A stretch of DNA of 50,149 bases from an uncultured Pseudomonadota bacterium (GTDB lineage: Bacteria; Pseudomonadota; Alphaproteobacteria; RF32; CAG-239). Where the stretch lies: assembly GCA_949295005.1 (NCBI GenBank), contig CASFJL010000008.1, positions 1 through 50,149 of the forward strand, in the 5' to 3' direction. The translations under genes were made by a program, and so were the position numbers. This document shows, in pieces, positions 41,318 to 50,149 of this stretch. Numbering within the stretch: the first letter of the stretch is position 1; each line of letters begins with the position of its first letter. The notes under the pieces were generated by a model that saw nothing but the letters and a program-made list of their open reading frames with translations, ran no database searches and was not told the DNA's origin.

Positions 41318-43027
41318 ATGGTACATATTTTAAAATCAGAAAAACTGCATTGTTTATTATTTCTACTTTTAGGAGGAGTTATAAGCGCGTTTTTACAACA
41401 AGATTTAATATGGGATTTTGTAAATTATCATTTTTATAATGCTTGGGCATTTTTGAACAACCGTGTTGGTTATGATATCTTATTAGGAGGAATAAATATA
41501 TTTTTTAATCCCATAGGGGAGATTCCGTTATATTATTTGGTACTATACTTCAATGATTTTCCTGCCTTTATATTTTTTATGCAAGGATTATGGTTTGGTG
41601 GTTTGCTATGGGTATATTATAAAATTGCAAAAATATATTTTAATCAAGATGATTTAAGAAGTAAGCTTCAAATTGTATTAACATTAATCATTGCCGCAAC
41701 AGCTAATGCCACATTTTTGCAAATAGGTTCATCTACCAATGAAATACAGACAAGCTTTTTAATTTCATTGGCAATATATTTATTATTAAAAGAACTTTTT
41801 GTTGAACAAACGGGCAAAAGGCTGCCGTTTATAATTTCAGCAAGTTTATTAGGAATATCTTTAGGAATAAAATATACATGTTTTTTTTGGATTATATGCA
41901 TTACTCTTGGTATTTTGATTTTTCATAAAAATATAAAAAATTTTAAGAGAAATTTTTGTTATTTTGCCATATTTGGAGTGATTTCATTTTTAGCAATTTC
42001 AGGTTTTTGGTTGCTAAAAATGTGGCAATTATATGAGAGTCCATTTTTTCCTTTTTTAAATAAAATATTTCAATCAGAATGGGGAAGTTCTGGTAATTTC
42101 AGAGATAAAAGTTTTATTCCGACAAACATGTTTGAATATATATTTTGGCCGCTGATAACAAGTTTAAGCTTGCACAGAAAAGAAGGTTTAGATATGTTTG
42201 TTGTTGATTTTAGGCAAGCAATTGTTTATCTGATATTTCTTGTTTATGGCATAACATATATCGTCAAATCAATTTTAAAAAAACAACAAAAAATTGAGCC
42301 CAAATGGTGGTTTTTATTTTGGATGACAATTTCTTCATATATTTTATGGATGAGCATTTTTTCAATTTCAAGATATTATATTATCGGAGAGTTTTTTATT
42401 TCCATATATATAGCTAAAGCATTATTAAGTTTTAGACCTCAACGAGTGTATTCTGAAATTATTTATGGAATAATATTAGTGACAACGATATATGTTTTAA
42501 TTTCGACAGTAATTTTTTCATACAGATGGGGGCTTAGAATTTCATACAAAGAGTTGGATATGCCAAATGACAAATATTTCTTTGTAGAAGATATTAATTT
42601 TCCGGAAAACACATTAATTATGACCTATAATCTTCCGTCATCAGGATACATCGCTTATTGGGGAATAAAAAATCCAACAATAAGAGGAATAAATATTTAT
42701 CAAAATTCTTATATAACAAAACTCACTCCTGATGTGAATATTGAATATTTTAGCGCCAACAAAAATTGGAGAAAAACAAGAGAAGATGTAATAAAAAAAC
42801 ACAAAGGACCAAAGGTTGTCTTGATTACAGAACCAACAGATATGCATGTTTGGGAAAAAGCAAAATTATTTTTAAAAATAAAAGATATGAATTGCAAAAA
42901 GCTAATAGAAAATCAGTATGGTAGAACCTATTTGTGTATAGATAAAAATACATCAAAAAAAATATGGCCGCAAGGACAAAATTTTTTGAGCCAAAAGGAA
43001 TTAAAGGAGGTCTTGTATGGAAAATAA
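41318..43027 (+). CDS. Integral membrane GT-C-type glycosyltransferase candidate
   Basis: The 569-residue protein has about ten membrane helices in the first 410 residues and a soluble C-terminal domain. The first external loop (DLIWDFVNYHFYNAWAFLNNR) carries an acidic residue and His, resembling GT-C enzymes that use lipid-linked sugars, though the exact family (GT39, GT87 or DUF2029-like) is not certain. A strong AAGGAG site precedes the ATG. It overlaps the next gene by 11 bases. Confidence 0.75.
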   Translation: MVHILKSEKLHCLLFLLLGGVISAFLQQDLIWDFVNYHFYNAWAFLNNRVGYDILLGGINIFFNPIGEIPLYYLVLYFNDFPAFIFFMQGLWFGGLLWVYYKIAKIYFNQDDLRSKLQIVLTLIIAATANATFLQIGSSTNEIQTSFLISLAIYLLLKELFVEQTGKRLPFIISASLLGISLGIKYTCFFWIICITLGILIFHKNIKNFKRNFCYFAIFGVISFLAISGFWLLKMWQLYESPFFPFLNKIFQSEWGSSGNFRDKSFIPTNMFEYIFWPLITSLSLHRKEGLDMFVVDFRQAIVYLIFLVYGITYIVKSILKKQQKIEPKWWFLFWMTISSYILWMSIFSISRYYIIGEFFISIYIAKALLSFRPQRVYSEIIYGIILVTTIYVLISTVIFSYRWGLRISYKELDMPNDKYFFVEDINFPENTLIMTYNLPSSGYIAYWGIKNPTIRGINIYQNSYITKLTPDVNIEYFSANKNWRKTREDVIKKHKGPKVVLITEPTDMHVWEKAKLFLKIKDMNCKKLIENQYGRTYLCIDKNTSKKIWPQGQNFLSQKELKEVLYGK

Positions 43028-43946
43028 GGTAGCGGTGCTTATTCCTTGTTACAATGAGGAGGTAGCCATCAAAAAAGTAATAGAAGACTTTCAAAAGATA
43101 TTACCGGAAGCAAAGATTTATGTATATGACAATAATTCTACGGACAAAACGGCAGAGATTGCCAAAAAAGCCGGCGCAATTGTGAAATATGAGCCATATC
43201 AGGGAAAAGGAAATGTTGTTAGAAGAATGTTTGCAGATATTGATGCCGATATTTATGTAATGAGTGACGGAGATGAAACTTATGATATTAAAAAAGCTCC
43301 AAAATTAATTAAAGAACTGCAAGATAATGACTTAGATATGGTTGTGGGTGCAAGAAAAGAAGTTGATTTGGCGGCATATAGAGTAGGGCACCGATGGGGA
43401 AATGTTTTATTGACTAAGTTGGTTCAAAGCTTTTTTCATCAAAATCTGATAGACATGCTGTCAGGATATCGTGTCTTTTCAAAAAGGTTTGTAAAGAGTT
43501 TTCCCGCGCAGTCAACAGGATTTGAAATTGAAACGGAGTTAACCGTGCATGCCCTTTCATCCAAATTGCCGTTCAAAGAAATTGAGACTGATTATTTTGC
43601 ACGTCCCAAAGGCTCAGAAAGCAAGTTATCAACTTATAAAGACGGTATTAGAATTTTATTGATGATTGTCAATTTGATTAAAGATGAAAGACCATTATTA
43701 TTTTTTAATATTTTAACAATATTGTGTTTTTTGAGTTCGTTATGGTTTGGAATTCCTGTTGTGGAAGAATATTTTGAAACTCATTTAGTACAAAAATTCC
43801 CTAGAGCATTTTTATCTATGGGGTTAATGATTTTATCCGTTATCAGCTTTTTTGTCGGCTTGATTTTAGACAGTATTTCAAAAAGCAGAAAAGAAACCAG
43901 ACGTTTGTCATATTTAAGGTATGATATAGGTGATGGTAATAAATGA
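43017..43946 (+). CDS. GT2 glycosyltransferase with C-terminal membrane helices
   Basis: The 309-residue protein has the GT-A motifs IPCYNEE, DNNSTDKT and MSDGDETYD, an acceptor element (LSGYRVFSKRF) and two C-terminal hydrophobic helices, like polyprenyl-phosphate glycosyltransferases. AAGGAGG lies upstream of the ATG. It is coupled to its neighbours by an 11-base overlap upstream and ATGA downstream. Confidence 0.9.
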   Translation: MENKVAVLIPCYNEEVAIKKVIEDFQKILPEAKIYVYDNNSTDKTAEIAKKAGAIVKYEPYQGKGNVVRRMFADIDADIYVMSDGDETYDIKKAPKLIKELQDNDLDMVVGARKEVDLAAYRVGHRWGNVLLTKLVQSFFHQNLIDMLSGYRVFSKRFVKSFPAQSTGFEIETELTVHALSSKLPFKEIETDYFARPKGSESKLSTYKDGIRILLMIVNLIKDERPLLFFNILTILCFLSSLWFGIPVVEEYFETHLVQKFPRAFLSMGLMILSVISFFVGLILDSISKSRKETRRLSYLRYDIGDGNK

Positions 43947-44629
43947 AATACGCAGGTGAAGATAATTTAGATGCTTTGGTTGTTGCAGAAAATTATAACA
44001 ATGAGATTGTTGCAAAAATAGCTTCAAATATTGAACAGTCAGCCAAAGTTATTGTTGATTTTGGCTCTGGAAGCAGAACTTTAGCAAATATGCTTGAAGA
44101 AAAAATAAATAAAGAAATTTGTTGTATAGAACCAGCCGAGAATTTAAAAAAATTTTATGAAAACAAAATTTGTTATGATTCTTTAGATGATTTGGCAGAT
44201 AAATCGGTAGATGTCATATATTCCAGCAATGTTTTGGAGCATATCAAAAAAGATGATGAAATTGTTGAGCTTTTTTATCAAAAATTAAAGCAAGGTGGAA
44301 AGGTTATTTTATATCTCCCTGCGTTTGATTGCTTATATTCTGCAATGGATAAAAAAGTGGGGCATTATCGTAGATATTCAAAGAACAAAATAAAAAATTT
44401 GTTCCAAAATAATGAAAAATGGACAGTTAAAGAGCTTTATTATGCTGATTCTTGTGGATTTTTTATCACATTACTTTATAAGCTGATTGGTAGTAAAGAT
44501 GGAAAATTAAATATCAATACTTTAAAAATATATGATAAGTATATTTTCCCAATCAGCAATTTTTTAGATAAACTTGGCATAAAAAATATTTTAGGAAAAA
44601 ACATTTTTTGCGTAATAGATAAAAAATAG
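43943..44629 (+). CDS. Class I SAM-dependent methyltransferase
   Basis: The 228-residue protein has motif I VIVDFGSGSRTLANML, the acidic CCIEPAENL, and the motif IV/V region VIYSSNVLEHIKKDD, which places it with small-molecule or glycan/lipid methyltransferases. It closes the three-gene glycan cassette, suggesting that it caps or modifies the same envelope sugar. Confidence 0.85.
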   Translation: MKYAGEDNLDALVVAENYNNEIVAKIASNIEQSAKVIVDFGSGSRTLANMLEEKINKEICCIEPAENLKKFYENKICYDSLDDLADKSVDVIYSSNVLEHIKKDDEIVELFYQKLKQGGKVILYLPAFDCLYSAMDKKVGHYRRYSKNKIKNLFQNNEKWTVKELYYADSCGFFITLLYKLIGSKDGKLNINTLKIYDKYIFPISNFLDKLGIKNILGKNIFCVIDKK

Positions 44630-44707
44630 TGCTTTTTCTTTACTTTTTATTGATGATATTGTTTTATAAAGAATAAAAACTTGAATTATAAAAGTAAGGA
44701 AAACACA

Positions 44708-45340
44708 ATGATTATGCAAAATTCTTTAGAGCGGATTAATGATAGCTTGATTCCTATGGTAATTGAGCAAACCTCAAAAGGCGAGCGTTCTTTTGATATC
44801 TTTTCCAGATTGTTAAAAGAAAGAATAATCTTTTTAACCGGAGAGGTTAATGATGAGATGTCTGCGTTGGTTTGTGCGCAGTTATTGTTTTTGGAATCAG
44901 AAAATCCTAAAAAAGATATTTATATGTATATCAACTCCCCCGGCGGTTCCGTTACATCCGGCATGGCTATGTATGACACCATGCAATACATCACTTGTGA
45001 TGTAAACACGGTTTGCATTGGTCAAGCTTGCTCAATGGGTTCTTTTCTTTTGGCAGCCGGAACAAAGGGTAAAAGATTTTCTTTACCAAATTCAATGATA
45101 ATGATTCACCAACCAAGCTCTGGTTTCAAAGGTCAGGTAACCGATATTGAAATCCATGCCAGAAATTTGGTCGAGTTGAAAAAAAGAATGAACAAATTAT
45201 ATTCTATCCATACGGGACAAAAATTATCTGTTGTTGAAAAGGCAATGGAAAGAGATAATTTTATGACACCTGAAGAAGCATTAAAATTTGGCTTGATTGA
45301 TCAAATAGTGACCAATCGTACAGAAATTGCCGGCAAATAA
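44708..45340 (+). CDS. clpP: ATP-dependent Clp protease proteolytic subunit
   Basis: The 210-residue protein has the catalytic triad Ser109 (QACSMGS), His134 (MIHQPSSG) and Asp183 (ERDNFM). A longer frame opens at the TTG 44681, but the ATG at 44708 with AAGGA upstream gives the family N-terminus including the processing/axial region. It forms the ClpXP degradation chamber with the ClpX encoded 11 bases downstream. Confidence 0.97.
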   Translation: MIMQNSLERINDSLIPMVIEQTSKGERSFDIFSRLLKERIIFLTGEVNDEMSALVCAQLLFLESENPKKDIYMYINSPGGSVTSGMAMYDTMQYITCDVNTVCIGQACSMGSFLLAAGTKGKRFSLPNSMIMIHQPSSGFKGQVTDIEIHARNLVELKKRMNKLYSIHTGQKLSVVEKAMERDNFMTPEEALKFGLIDQIVTNRTEIAGK

Positions 45341-45351
45341 GGGTAAAAGAT

Positions 45352-46638
45352 ATGAGTGATAACAAAGATAACAACGAATTACACTGTTCTTTCTGCGGAA
45401 AAAGCCAGTCAGAAGTAAAAAAACTGGTTGCCGGCAGAGGAGTATATATCTGTGATGAATGTATTGAAGTTTGCATCAATATTGTTGCAGATGAAATGGC
45501 TGAAGAAGCCAAAAGAGAAGGCGGCATTGATTCTGAAAACTTGCCAACGCCTTCCAAAATTAAAGAGTTTTTAGACCAATATGTTATCGGACAAGAAAGA
45601 GCCAAAAAGGTTTTGTCTGTTGCCGTGTATAACCACTATAAAAGATTAAATAATTTGGATAATAAGTCTAAAGATAAAGAAGTTGATATTTCAAAATCAA
45701 ACGTCATTTTGATTGGTTCAACAGGTTCCGGTAAAACATTGTTGGCGCAAACCTTGGCAAAAATTTTGGATGTTCCTTTTGCCATTGCAGATGCCACAAC
45801 CTTAACAGAGGCCGGATACGTTGGTGAAGACGTTGAAAACATTATCTTAAAGCTGGTTCAAGCCGCTAATTATGATATTGAAAAAGCTCAACGCGGTATT
45901 GTTTATATTGATGAAATAGATAAAATTACTAGAAAAACAGACGGCCCGTCCATTACAAGAGATGTGTCCGGTGAAGGTGTGCAACAAGCTTTGTTAAAAA
46001 TCATTGAAGGAACAGTTGCCAATGTTCCGCCACAAGGTGGACGCAAACATCCGCAACAAGAATTTTTGCATGTAGATACAACCAACATCTTGTTTATTTG
46101 CGGCGGTGCGTTTTCCGGCTTGGAAAAAATTGTTGGCAGCAGGGGTAAAGAATCTTCTATCGGTTTTGGTGCTGAGGTTAGAGGTCCGGATGAAAGACGC
46201 ATTGGCGATATTTTGAAAGAAGTTGAGCCGGAAGATTTGTTAAAATATGGTTTGATTCCAGAATTCGTCGGTCGTTTGCCGGTTATTGCCACATTGGAAG
46301 ATTTAGATGAAGCTGCATTGGTTAAAGTTTTAACCGAACCTAAAAACGCATTGGTTCGTCAATATGCCAGCTTGTTTGAAATGGAAGATGTTAAGTTAAC
46401 TTTCACCGATGAAGCATTGATTGCCATTGCCAAAAAAGCAATTGAGCGTAAAACCGGTGCGCGCGGTTTGAGAGCAATTATGGAAGAAAACTTGCTTGAA
46501 TTAATGTATGATATTCCGGATAAAAAAGACGTTGCAGAAATTGTGATTGATGAAAAAGTCATCAATGACAAAAAAGCACCGAAGCTGATTTATCGTAAGG
46601 AAAACAAAAAATCTTCTGAAAATAAAAAATCTGCATAA
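45352..46638 (+). CDS. clpX: ATP-dependent Clp protease ATP-binding subunit ClpX
   Basis: The 428-residue AAA+ unfoldase has the N-terminal zinc-binding domain (CSFCGKS and CDECIEVC), Walker [11 protein letters not shown], pore loop GYVG, Walker B YIDEIDKI and an arginine-finger/sensor 2 region (ARGLRAI). It unfolds tagged proteins for ClpP. It is followed by a strong terminator. Confidence 0.97.
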   Translation: MSDNKDNNELHCSFCGKSQSEVKKLVAGRGVYICDECIEVCINIVADEMAEEAKREGGIDSENLPTPSKIKEFLDQYVIGQERAKKVLSVAVYNHYKRLNNLDNKSKDKEVDISKSNVILIGSTGSGKTLLAQTLAKILDVPFAIADATTLTEAGYVGEDVENIILKLVQAANYDIEKAQRGIVYIDEIDKITRKTDGPSITRDVSGEGVQQALLKIIEGTVANVPPQGGRKHPQQEFLHVDTTNILFICGGAFSGLEKIVGSRGKESSIGFGAEVRGPDERRIGDILKEVEPEDLLKYGLIPEFVGRLPVIATLEDLDEAALVKVLTEPKNALVRQYASLFEMEDVKLTFTDEALIAIAKKAIERKTGARGLRAIMEENLLELMYDIPDKKDVAEIVIDEKVINDKKAPKLIYRKENKKSSENKKSA

Positions 46639-46652
46639 AAAAACAAATGGAG

Positions 46653-46679
46653 AGCCGCAAGAAATTGCGGCTTTTTTTT
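46653..46679 (+). terminator. Terminator after clpX
   Basis: A perfect 8-bp stem, AGCCGCAA/TTGCGGCT, closes a GAAA tetraloop and is followed by eight T. It ends 4 bases before the next start codon. Confidence 0.93.
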
Positions 46680-46682
46680 ATA

Positions 46683-47513
46683 ATGAAGTTAAGAAAAATA
46701 GATATAAAAACAGAACAAAATCAATTATATAGTGCTTTTTATAATTGCATGGATAAGGTTAAAGGAAAGGCTTTTTTTGAAAACTTTGCCAATGAAAAAA
46801 TAAAACATTCAATGCAAGTTGTAGGTGCTGGTAACTATCTTTTGAAAAATGAAGCTTATTTTCATAATCAATCCGAAGAAGTGTTAAAATTAGGCAAGTT
46901 AGTTTGTCTTTTTCATGATATTGGTAGATTTAAGGAAATATATCTTTTATCTCAAGATTCCAATAAGCGTTACAATCATGGTCATTTTAGCTATGAGATA
47001 TTGAAAAACTTAGGCTATTCAGATTTGCGCTTGCTTTTGCCGGTTAAAAGACATGGCGAGTTAGCAGATGCTCTGGATAAAGATGAAGAATATCAACATA
47101 TGCCGGACGGAGTAGCAAAAGAAGAAACCCAAAAGCTTTATGAGTTGGTTAAAGATGCCGACAAAATCGCTAATCTGTATCTGATAAAATATGATAACCG
47201 AATTTTTAAAGATTTATTCTTTGAAAATTTAACAGATAAAGACAAATATGCCCCAATTTCAGAAAAGGTAATGCAAGCAGTTAAAGAGCATACTTTGGTC
47301 AAAAGTGGTGACGATAAATCTTTTTCAGACAGAGTGATTCAAATTTTGTGCTTTGTTTTTGAAATTTATTATCACTCATCATATGAGTTTATTTTAAGAC
47401 ATAAGCTATTTGATAATTTATGTGAATATTTATTAGAATATTCTCCGGATAAAGCGCAAGCTCAATATGTTTGCAACCACATACAAAATTATTTGCAAAG
47501 CAAAGTCTTATAA
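46683..47513 (+). CDS. HD-domain phosphohydrolase-like protein
   Basis: The 276-residue protein shows the HD superfamily pattern: His42 (KHSMQV), His78-Asp79 (CLFHDIGRFKE), His101 (HGHFSYE), His124 and Asp160 (KDADKIANL). The family hydrolyses phosphate bonds of nucleotides or cyclic nucleotides. Starting at 46683 avoids the terminator that overlaps the upstream ATG; no convincing ribosome binding site exists, so the true start could be the later Met at 46749. Its stop codon directly adjoins that of the converging gene. Confidence 0.8.
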   Translation: MKLRKIDIKTEQNQLYSAFYNCMDKVKGKAFFENFANEKIKHSMQVVGAGNYLLKNEAYFHNQSEEVLKLGKLVCLFHDIGRFKEIYLLSQDSNKRYNHGHFSYEILKNLGYSDLRLLLPVKRHGELADALDKDEEYQHMPDGVAKEETQKLYELVKDADKIANLYLIKYDNRIFKDLFFENLTDKDKYAPISEKVMQAVKEHTLVKSGDDKSFSDRVIQILCFVFEIYYHSSYEFILRHKLFDNLCEYLLEYSPDKAQAQYVCNHIQNYLQSKVL

Positions 47514-47816
47514 TTTATTTATCATAGATTTTGAAAGAGCAATAACAGCATCAAAGTTGTCTTCATCACAAACTTTGTTGCGGCGAACGTGCCCACATTT
47601 TGTGCATTTTTGCGTGAGGATGTATTCGCCGTTTTTCATTTCAACGGCAATCGGTTCCATCAAACCACCGCAATCAGCAGCCCTGTCTCCTGGGTTAATG
47701 TCTACATGTTTGCTCCACAAACAGTTAGGACAGTGGTTTGTATAACCGTTGCCGTGAACTTTTGTACCACAATGTTCACAAGTAAAATCTTCAATTTGGC
47801 GATTAAATCTTTTCAT
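47508..47816 (-). CDS. RNHCP-domain zinc-binding protein
   Basis: The 102-residue protein has the RNHCP domain: CEHCGTKVHGNGYTNHCPNCLWSKHVDINPGDRAADCGG at about 13-51, then a second Cys pair CTKCGHVRRNKVC at about 70-82. The cysteines and histidines should bind zinc. The family is small and uncharacterised, possibly nucleic-acid-related. It has a strong AAGGAGT site and shares its terminal region with the HD gene (TTATAA: back-to-back stop codons). Confidence 0.9.
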   Translation of the reverse strand: MKRFNRQIEDFTCEHCGTKVHGNGYTNHCPNCLWSKHVDINPGDRAADCGGLMEPIAVEMKNGEYILTQKCTKCGHVRRNKVCDEDNFDAVIALSKSMINKL

Positions 47817-47941
47817 TTTTTACTCCTTATCGGCAAGTTAAACATAATATTTGGGTTTGGCAAGAATATTCTGTTGACAAAGTGGACAAAAAGGTATAGT
47901 TTATTTCAATAAAAATATTATTAATTAAAAAAATTGATATT

Positions 47942-48718
47942 ATGAAGTTAAAAAATTTGTTTTTCGGAAGAAATGAAAAAGCTCGTTTTCTTTCTTCTCA
48001 ATCTCAATGCTGTTCGAATAATGTAAACCATGTTCAACAAATACTTTGTAATCCAGCAAAGTATAATCGCTTGTCATTCGAAGAGCAAGTGCAAATGGTT
48101 TATTCTTCTCCATTGGTAAAATTAGGAATTTTAGATGAAAATTGGAAAATTCCTTCTTTTTCTAAAAATTCTTTAGCTGAATTTTCAATTGAAAATGGTC
48201 AAGAAAAAGAAGAATATATTAATCCATTTTCTTTGTCACTTTCTGATAAGGTGCTTTTTGAAGAGAGAATTTGGGGAATTAAAGTTTGCGATTATTTTCT
48301 TTATGATACAAATGATTTTTCTTTGTCAACAGCTATGCAAAGGGCTTTACTTTTGCCAAATGCTGAGGTCGTTTCTCTGAAAAAAATCAATTATCTGGAG
48401 GATGGAACACGTTGTATAATAGATGCTTCTGAGCCGCTTTGTTTTATTATTCATAAAAAACCAGCGGAGTTTGTTAAAAAAGTTAACAGACATAGAGCAA
48501 AAAATTTATTTCCAGAATGTGCAGATGAGATACAGAAGCTTGGAGCTTATATTACATGGTTAGATATAAGTGAAGATTCATATCGTCTCTTGGTTACTGA
48601 AAGACCTGTGTCTCTTCATGTGTATACGATAGAGAATATGAATGACAAGTTAAAAATGCAAAATATTTGTTTTAAAAATATTTTTGCCGGAATGGAATCA
48701 TCAAAAAGCAAAAGATGA
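47942..48718 (+). CDS. Hypothetical protein
   Basis: I do not recognise this 258-residue protein. It is soluble, without signal peptide or membrane helix. A ribosome binding site is poor. Its last third contains a Cys- and Trp-bearing stretch (FPECADEIQKLGAYITWLDISEDSYRLLV). Codon use matches the region. It is followed by an overlapping membrane-protein frame in another phase. Confidence 0.7.
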   Translation: MKLKNLFFGRNEKARFLSSQSQCCSNNVNHVQQILCNPAKYNRLSFEEQVQMVYSSPLVKLGILDENWKIPSFSKNSLAEFSIENGQEKEEYINPFSLSLSDKVLFEERIWGIKVCDYFLYDTNDFSLSTAMQRALLLPNAEVVSLKKINYLEDGTRCIIDASEPLCFIIHKKPAEFVKKVNRHRAKNLFPECADEIQKLGAYITWLDISEDSYRLLVTERPVSLHVYTIENMNDKLKMQNICFKNIFAGMESSKSKR

Positions 48719-49070
48719 CAAAGAAATTACACATAATTCATGTGTATTTGCTGCCATTTCGGCAATATTGGTTTTTATTGTGGGCTTATTTTTGTCATTT
48801 ATAAATGATGAAGACCAAATGCTGACAAGAACTACAATAGAGTTCTGGGCAGCAGGAGAACTATTGGCAGCAACACTTTGCTGGTTGGTGTTAGAGGATG
48901 AAAAAACACCTCCTGTATGGGTCGGCATAGTGTTGAACATGGTACTTTTACTTCCATGGTTATATATGGCCTTTCCGGAGGTTCGCAATGCTTTTTCTGC
49001 CGCTGCCGGAATTTTTCTTGCTATCATAACCTCATCATTATGGGAAAGCCGAAGAAAACTTTTCCGATAA
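48684..49070 (+). CDS. Small membrane protein, uncertain start
   Basis: The frame encodes about 128 residues with four hydrophobic helices (about 23-40, 55-69, 78-95, 102-118) and a basic end (WESRRKLFR). The only early start is TTG at 48684, inside the previous gene; the first ATG is at 48816, within the second helix. Translation may couple to the upstream stop at 48716, or a frameshift may join the two. The helices make it very likely that it is translated. Confidence 0.6.
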   Translation: MPEWNHQKAKDDKEITHNSCVFAAISAILVFIVGLFLSFINDEDQMLTRTTIEFWAAGELLAATLCWLVLEDEKTPPVWVGIVLNMVLLLPWLYMAFPEVRNAFSAAAGIFLAIITSSLWESRRKLFR

Positions 49071-49084
49071 AAAAATAAAACATC

Positions 49085-49117
49085 AAAGGTTCGGTTTTTT
49101 GACCGAACCTTTTTTTG
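49085..49117 (+). terminator. Rho-independent terminator
   Basis: AAAGGTTCGGT (49085-49095) pairs with ACCGAACCTTT (49102-49112) around TTTTTG and is followed by T. Confidence 0.93.
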
Positions 49118-49201
49118 TAACTTGAGTGTTGAATATCAAAAAAATTATGCTAACTTAAAGCTGCGTTAATTGATTATTATAACCCTTTAATTTTTTTGTT
49201 T

Positions 49202-49471
49202 ATGGAAAGAATTTTTTTAGAAAGATTAACTGAAAGTAAGACCTTTAAGGTTAAAACAACGGGGAAGCGCTTTGGCTTTTCAAAGTCAAGTTCAACCATC
49301 AACGGCAGAAAAACGGTCGTAGCGCAATGGAAACTTGATGGACAAGTTGTTTTAGAAATCTGCACCACCATCCCCGGAAGGTGGAGAATTTTGAAAGACG
49401 GTAGAAGAGGGTATATTTATGAGCCTGATACCGCTTCAGACAAACAATTTATTGTATTATTGGTACAATAA
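49202..49471 (+). CDS. Small hypothetical basic protein
   Basis: The 89-residue protein is basic and beta-rich in appearance (WKLDGQVVLEICTT, PGRWRILKDGRRGYIY), unrecognised. No ribosome binding site precedes the ATG; a TTG lies 6 bases upstream. The frame sits neatly between two terminators, which supports a real gene. Confidence 0.6.
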   Translation: MERIFLERLTESKTFKVKTTGKRFGFSKSSSTINGRKTVVAQWKLDGQVVLEICTTIPGRWRILKDGRRGYIYEPDTASDKQFIVLLVQ

Positions 49472-49485
49472 CCTAAAAAAATAAT

Positions 49486-49519
49486 AAAGAGACACCATAA
49501 TTAACAGTGTCTCTTTTTT
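49486..49519. terminator. Bidirectional terminator between converging genes
   Basis: AAAGAGACAC (49486-49495) and GTGTCTCTTT (49507-49516) pair around an 11-base loop. Confidence 0.85.
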
Positions 49520-49522
49520 CAT

Positions 49523-49897
49523 TTATTTAAATACTTTTGCAATGAATACGGTCATTGCAAATAACATGATTCCTAAAATGACATATGTCAGCACATATTC
49601 CATCCCAATATTAAGGGTAAACGCTCCATATGCATAATAGAAACATGCACCACTAAGTAGCATACCTACATAGTATGCTCCAATTTTAATAAATACTTTT
49701 TTTATTATTGCTAATAAAAAAAGCGTAACCGCACCACCAACAAGAAGGCACAGTAATAAAGAAATTGGATTTTGGATAATACCTAAACCAGAAGATATCA
49801 TCCGATTTACAATCCCGAGCGCAGATACAATCGTTAATACCGCACTCACAAGGCTCATAATGATAATGAGCACATTAATAATTGTTTTCTTTTCCAT
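49523..49897 (-). CDS. Hypothetical four-helix membrane protein
   Basis: The 124-residue protein has about four hydrophobic segments (INVLIIIMSLVSAVLTIVSALGIV, LLLCLLVGGAVTLFLLAII, MLLSGACFYYAYGAF, YVILGIMLFAMTVF) and little else. No family recognised. Weak ribosome binding site. Confidence 0.7.
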   Translation of the reverse strand: MEKKTIINVLIIIMSLVSAVLTIVSALGIVNRMISSGLGIIQNPISLLLCLLVGGAVTLFLLAIIKKVFIKIGAYYVGMLLSGACFYYAYGAFTLNIGMEYVLTYVILGIMLFAMTVFIAKVFK

Positions 49898-49993
49898 ACT
49901 TATTTTTTTTAATTAATAATTTTTATGACGCTCAGAATATAGCACAAAAAAAGGTCTATGACAATAGATAAATTAATCTGCCAAGCAGATACA

Positions 49994-50026
49994 AAAAAAC
50001 CTGCTTTTCAGCAGGTCTTTTTCTTT
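49994..50026. terminator. Isolated terminator-like hairpin
   Basis: ACCTGC (49999-50004) pairs with GCAGGT (50011-50016), with A and T runs on both sides. No gene clearly feeds it from either side; in this 247-base gap (49898-50144) nothing else was recognised apart from the ribosome binding site near 50133. Confidence 0.75.
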
Positions 50027-50144
50027 TCAGTCGGATTGAAGAGGATTGGTGGGCTCTACATCAAAGGTTGGGGCAAAAGCAGTACTCAAGATTATAAAAA
50101 GTATTATAATCAGTTCACCACAAACCTATTTTGGAGGACTGCTA

Positions 50145-50149
50145 ATGCC
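50145..50149 (+). CDS. Start of a gene cut by the window end
   Basis: An ATG at 50145 follows GGAGGA (50133-50138) with 6 bases spacing. Only the start codon and part of the second codon are inside the window. Confidence 0.45.

Noticed and set aside
46647..46682. Earlier ATG of the HD-domain gene
   Set aside because: It lies in the terminator hairpin and encodes a basic extension not expected of the family.

Overview
The window is strongly AT-rich chromosomal DNA from a Gram-negative bacterium, most likely an alphaproteobacterium of an uncultured, host-associated (gut or Rickettsiales/Rhodospirillales-like) lineage. The reasons are the order rpmF-plsX-fabH-ihfA-merR, the lipid A block lpxA-lpxI-lpxB that uses the LpxI type of UDP-diacylglucosamine hydrolase, tRNA-Leu directly before tig, and many small effector-like and envelope genes. 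The lineage is an inference from gene content; there is no rRNA in the window.

Layout. 1-95: probable end of an IS21-like insertion sequence. 242-3314: rpmF, plsX, fabH, ihfA and a MerR regulator. 3348-8167: a guanine-deaminase-like enzyme, an unknown protein, a deoxyinosine glycosylase coupled to a CoA-disulfide-reductase/rhodanese flavoprotein, and an M16-type peptidase. 8220-13347: a divergent MerR regulator with a textbook 19-bp-spacer operator/promoter, controlling a six-gene redox/electrophile operon (iron alcohol dehydrogenase, periplasmic cupin, carboxymuconolactone-decarboxylase-like protein, flavodoxin, FMN reductase, alpha/beta hydrolase with a Cys nucleophile). 13420-18274: a GltD/PreT-like flavoprotein and a tandem pair of ABC exporters.

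18374-22215 is the most unusual part: five tightly packed genes behind their own promoter. They encode a duplicated-repeat protein, a HExxH zinc-peptidase-like protein, an unknown 168-residue protein, a protein with a His/Glu/Cys arrangement resembling YopJ/CE-clan enzymes, and an aminoglycoside-phosphotransferase-fold kinase. This looks like an operon of secreted-effector-type enzymes or a conflict system. It is followed by tRNA-Met (minus strand), a leader with two consecutive terminator hairpins and a possible small RNA, and an orphan phage tail-fibre gene with its DUF4376-type partner.

24873-31077 carries an envelope-glycan operon (GT39, GT2, YdjC-type deacetylase, GtrA), an AIDA-like autotransporter and a membrane-anchored methyltransferase. 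31157-34072 is lpxA-lpxI-lpxB. Then come a Cys-rich secreted protein, comEC, prfC, and a TPR/SHOCT-like lipoprotein. 39702-46638 holds tRNA-Leu, tig, clpP and clpX, with a three-gene glycan cassette inserted between tig and clpP. The right end (46683-50149) holds an HD-domain protein, an RNHCP-domain protein and several small unknown or membrane proteins, and stops at the start codon of a further gene.
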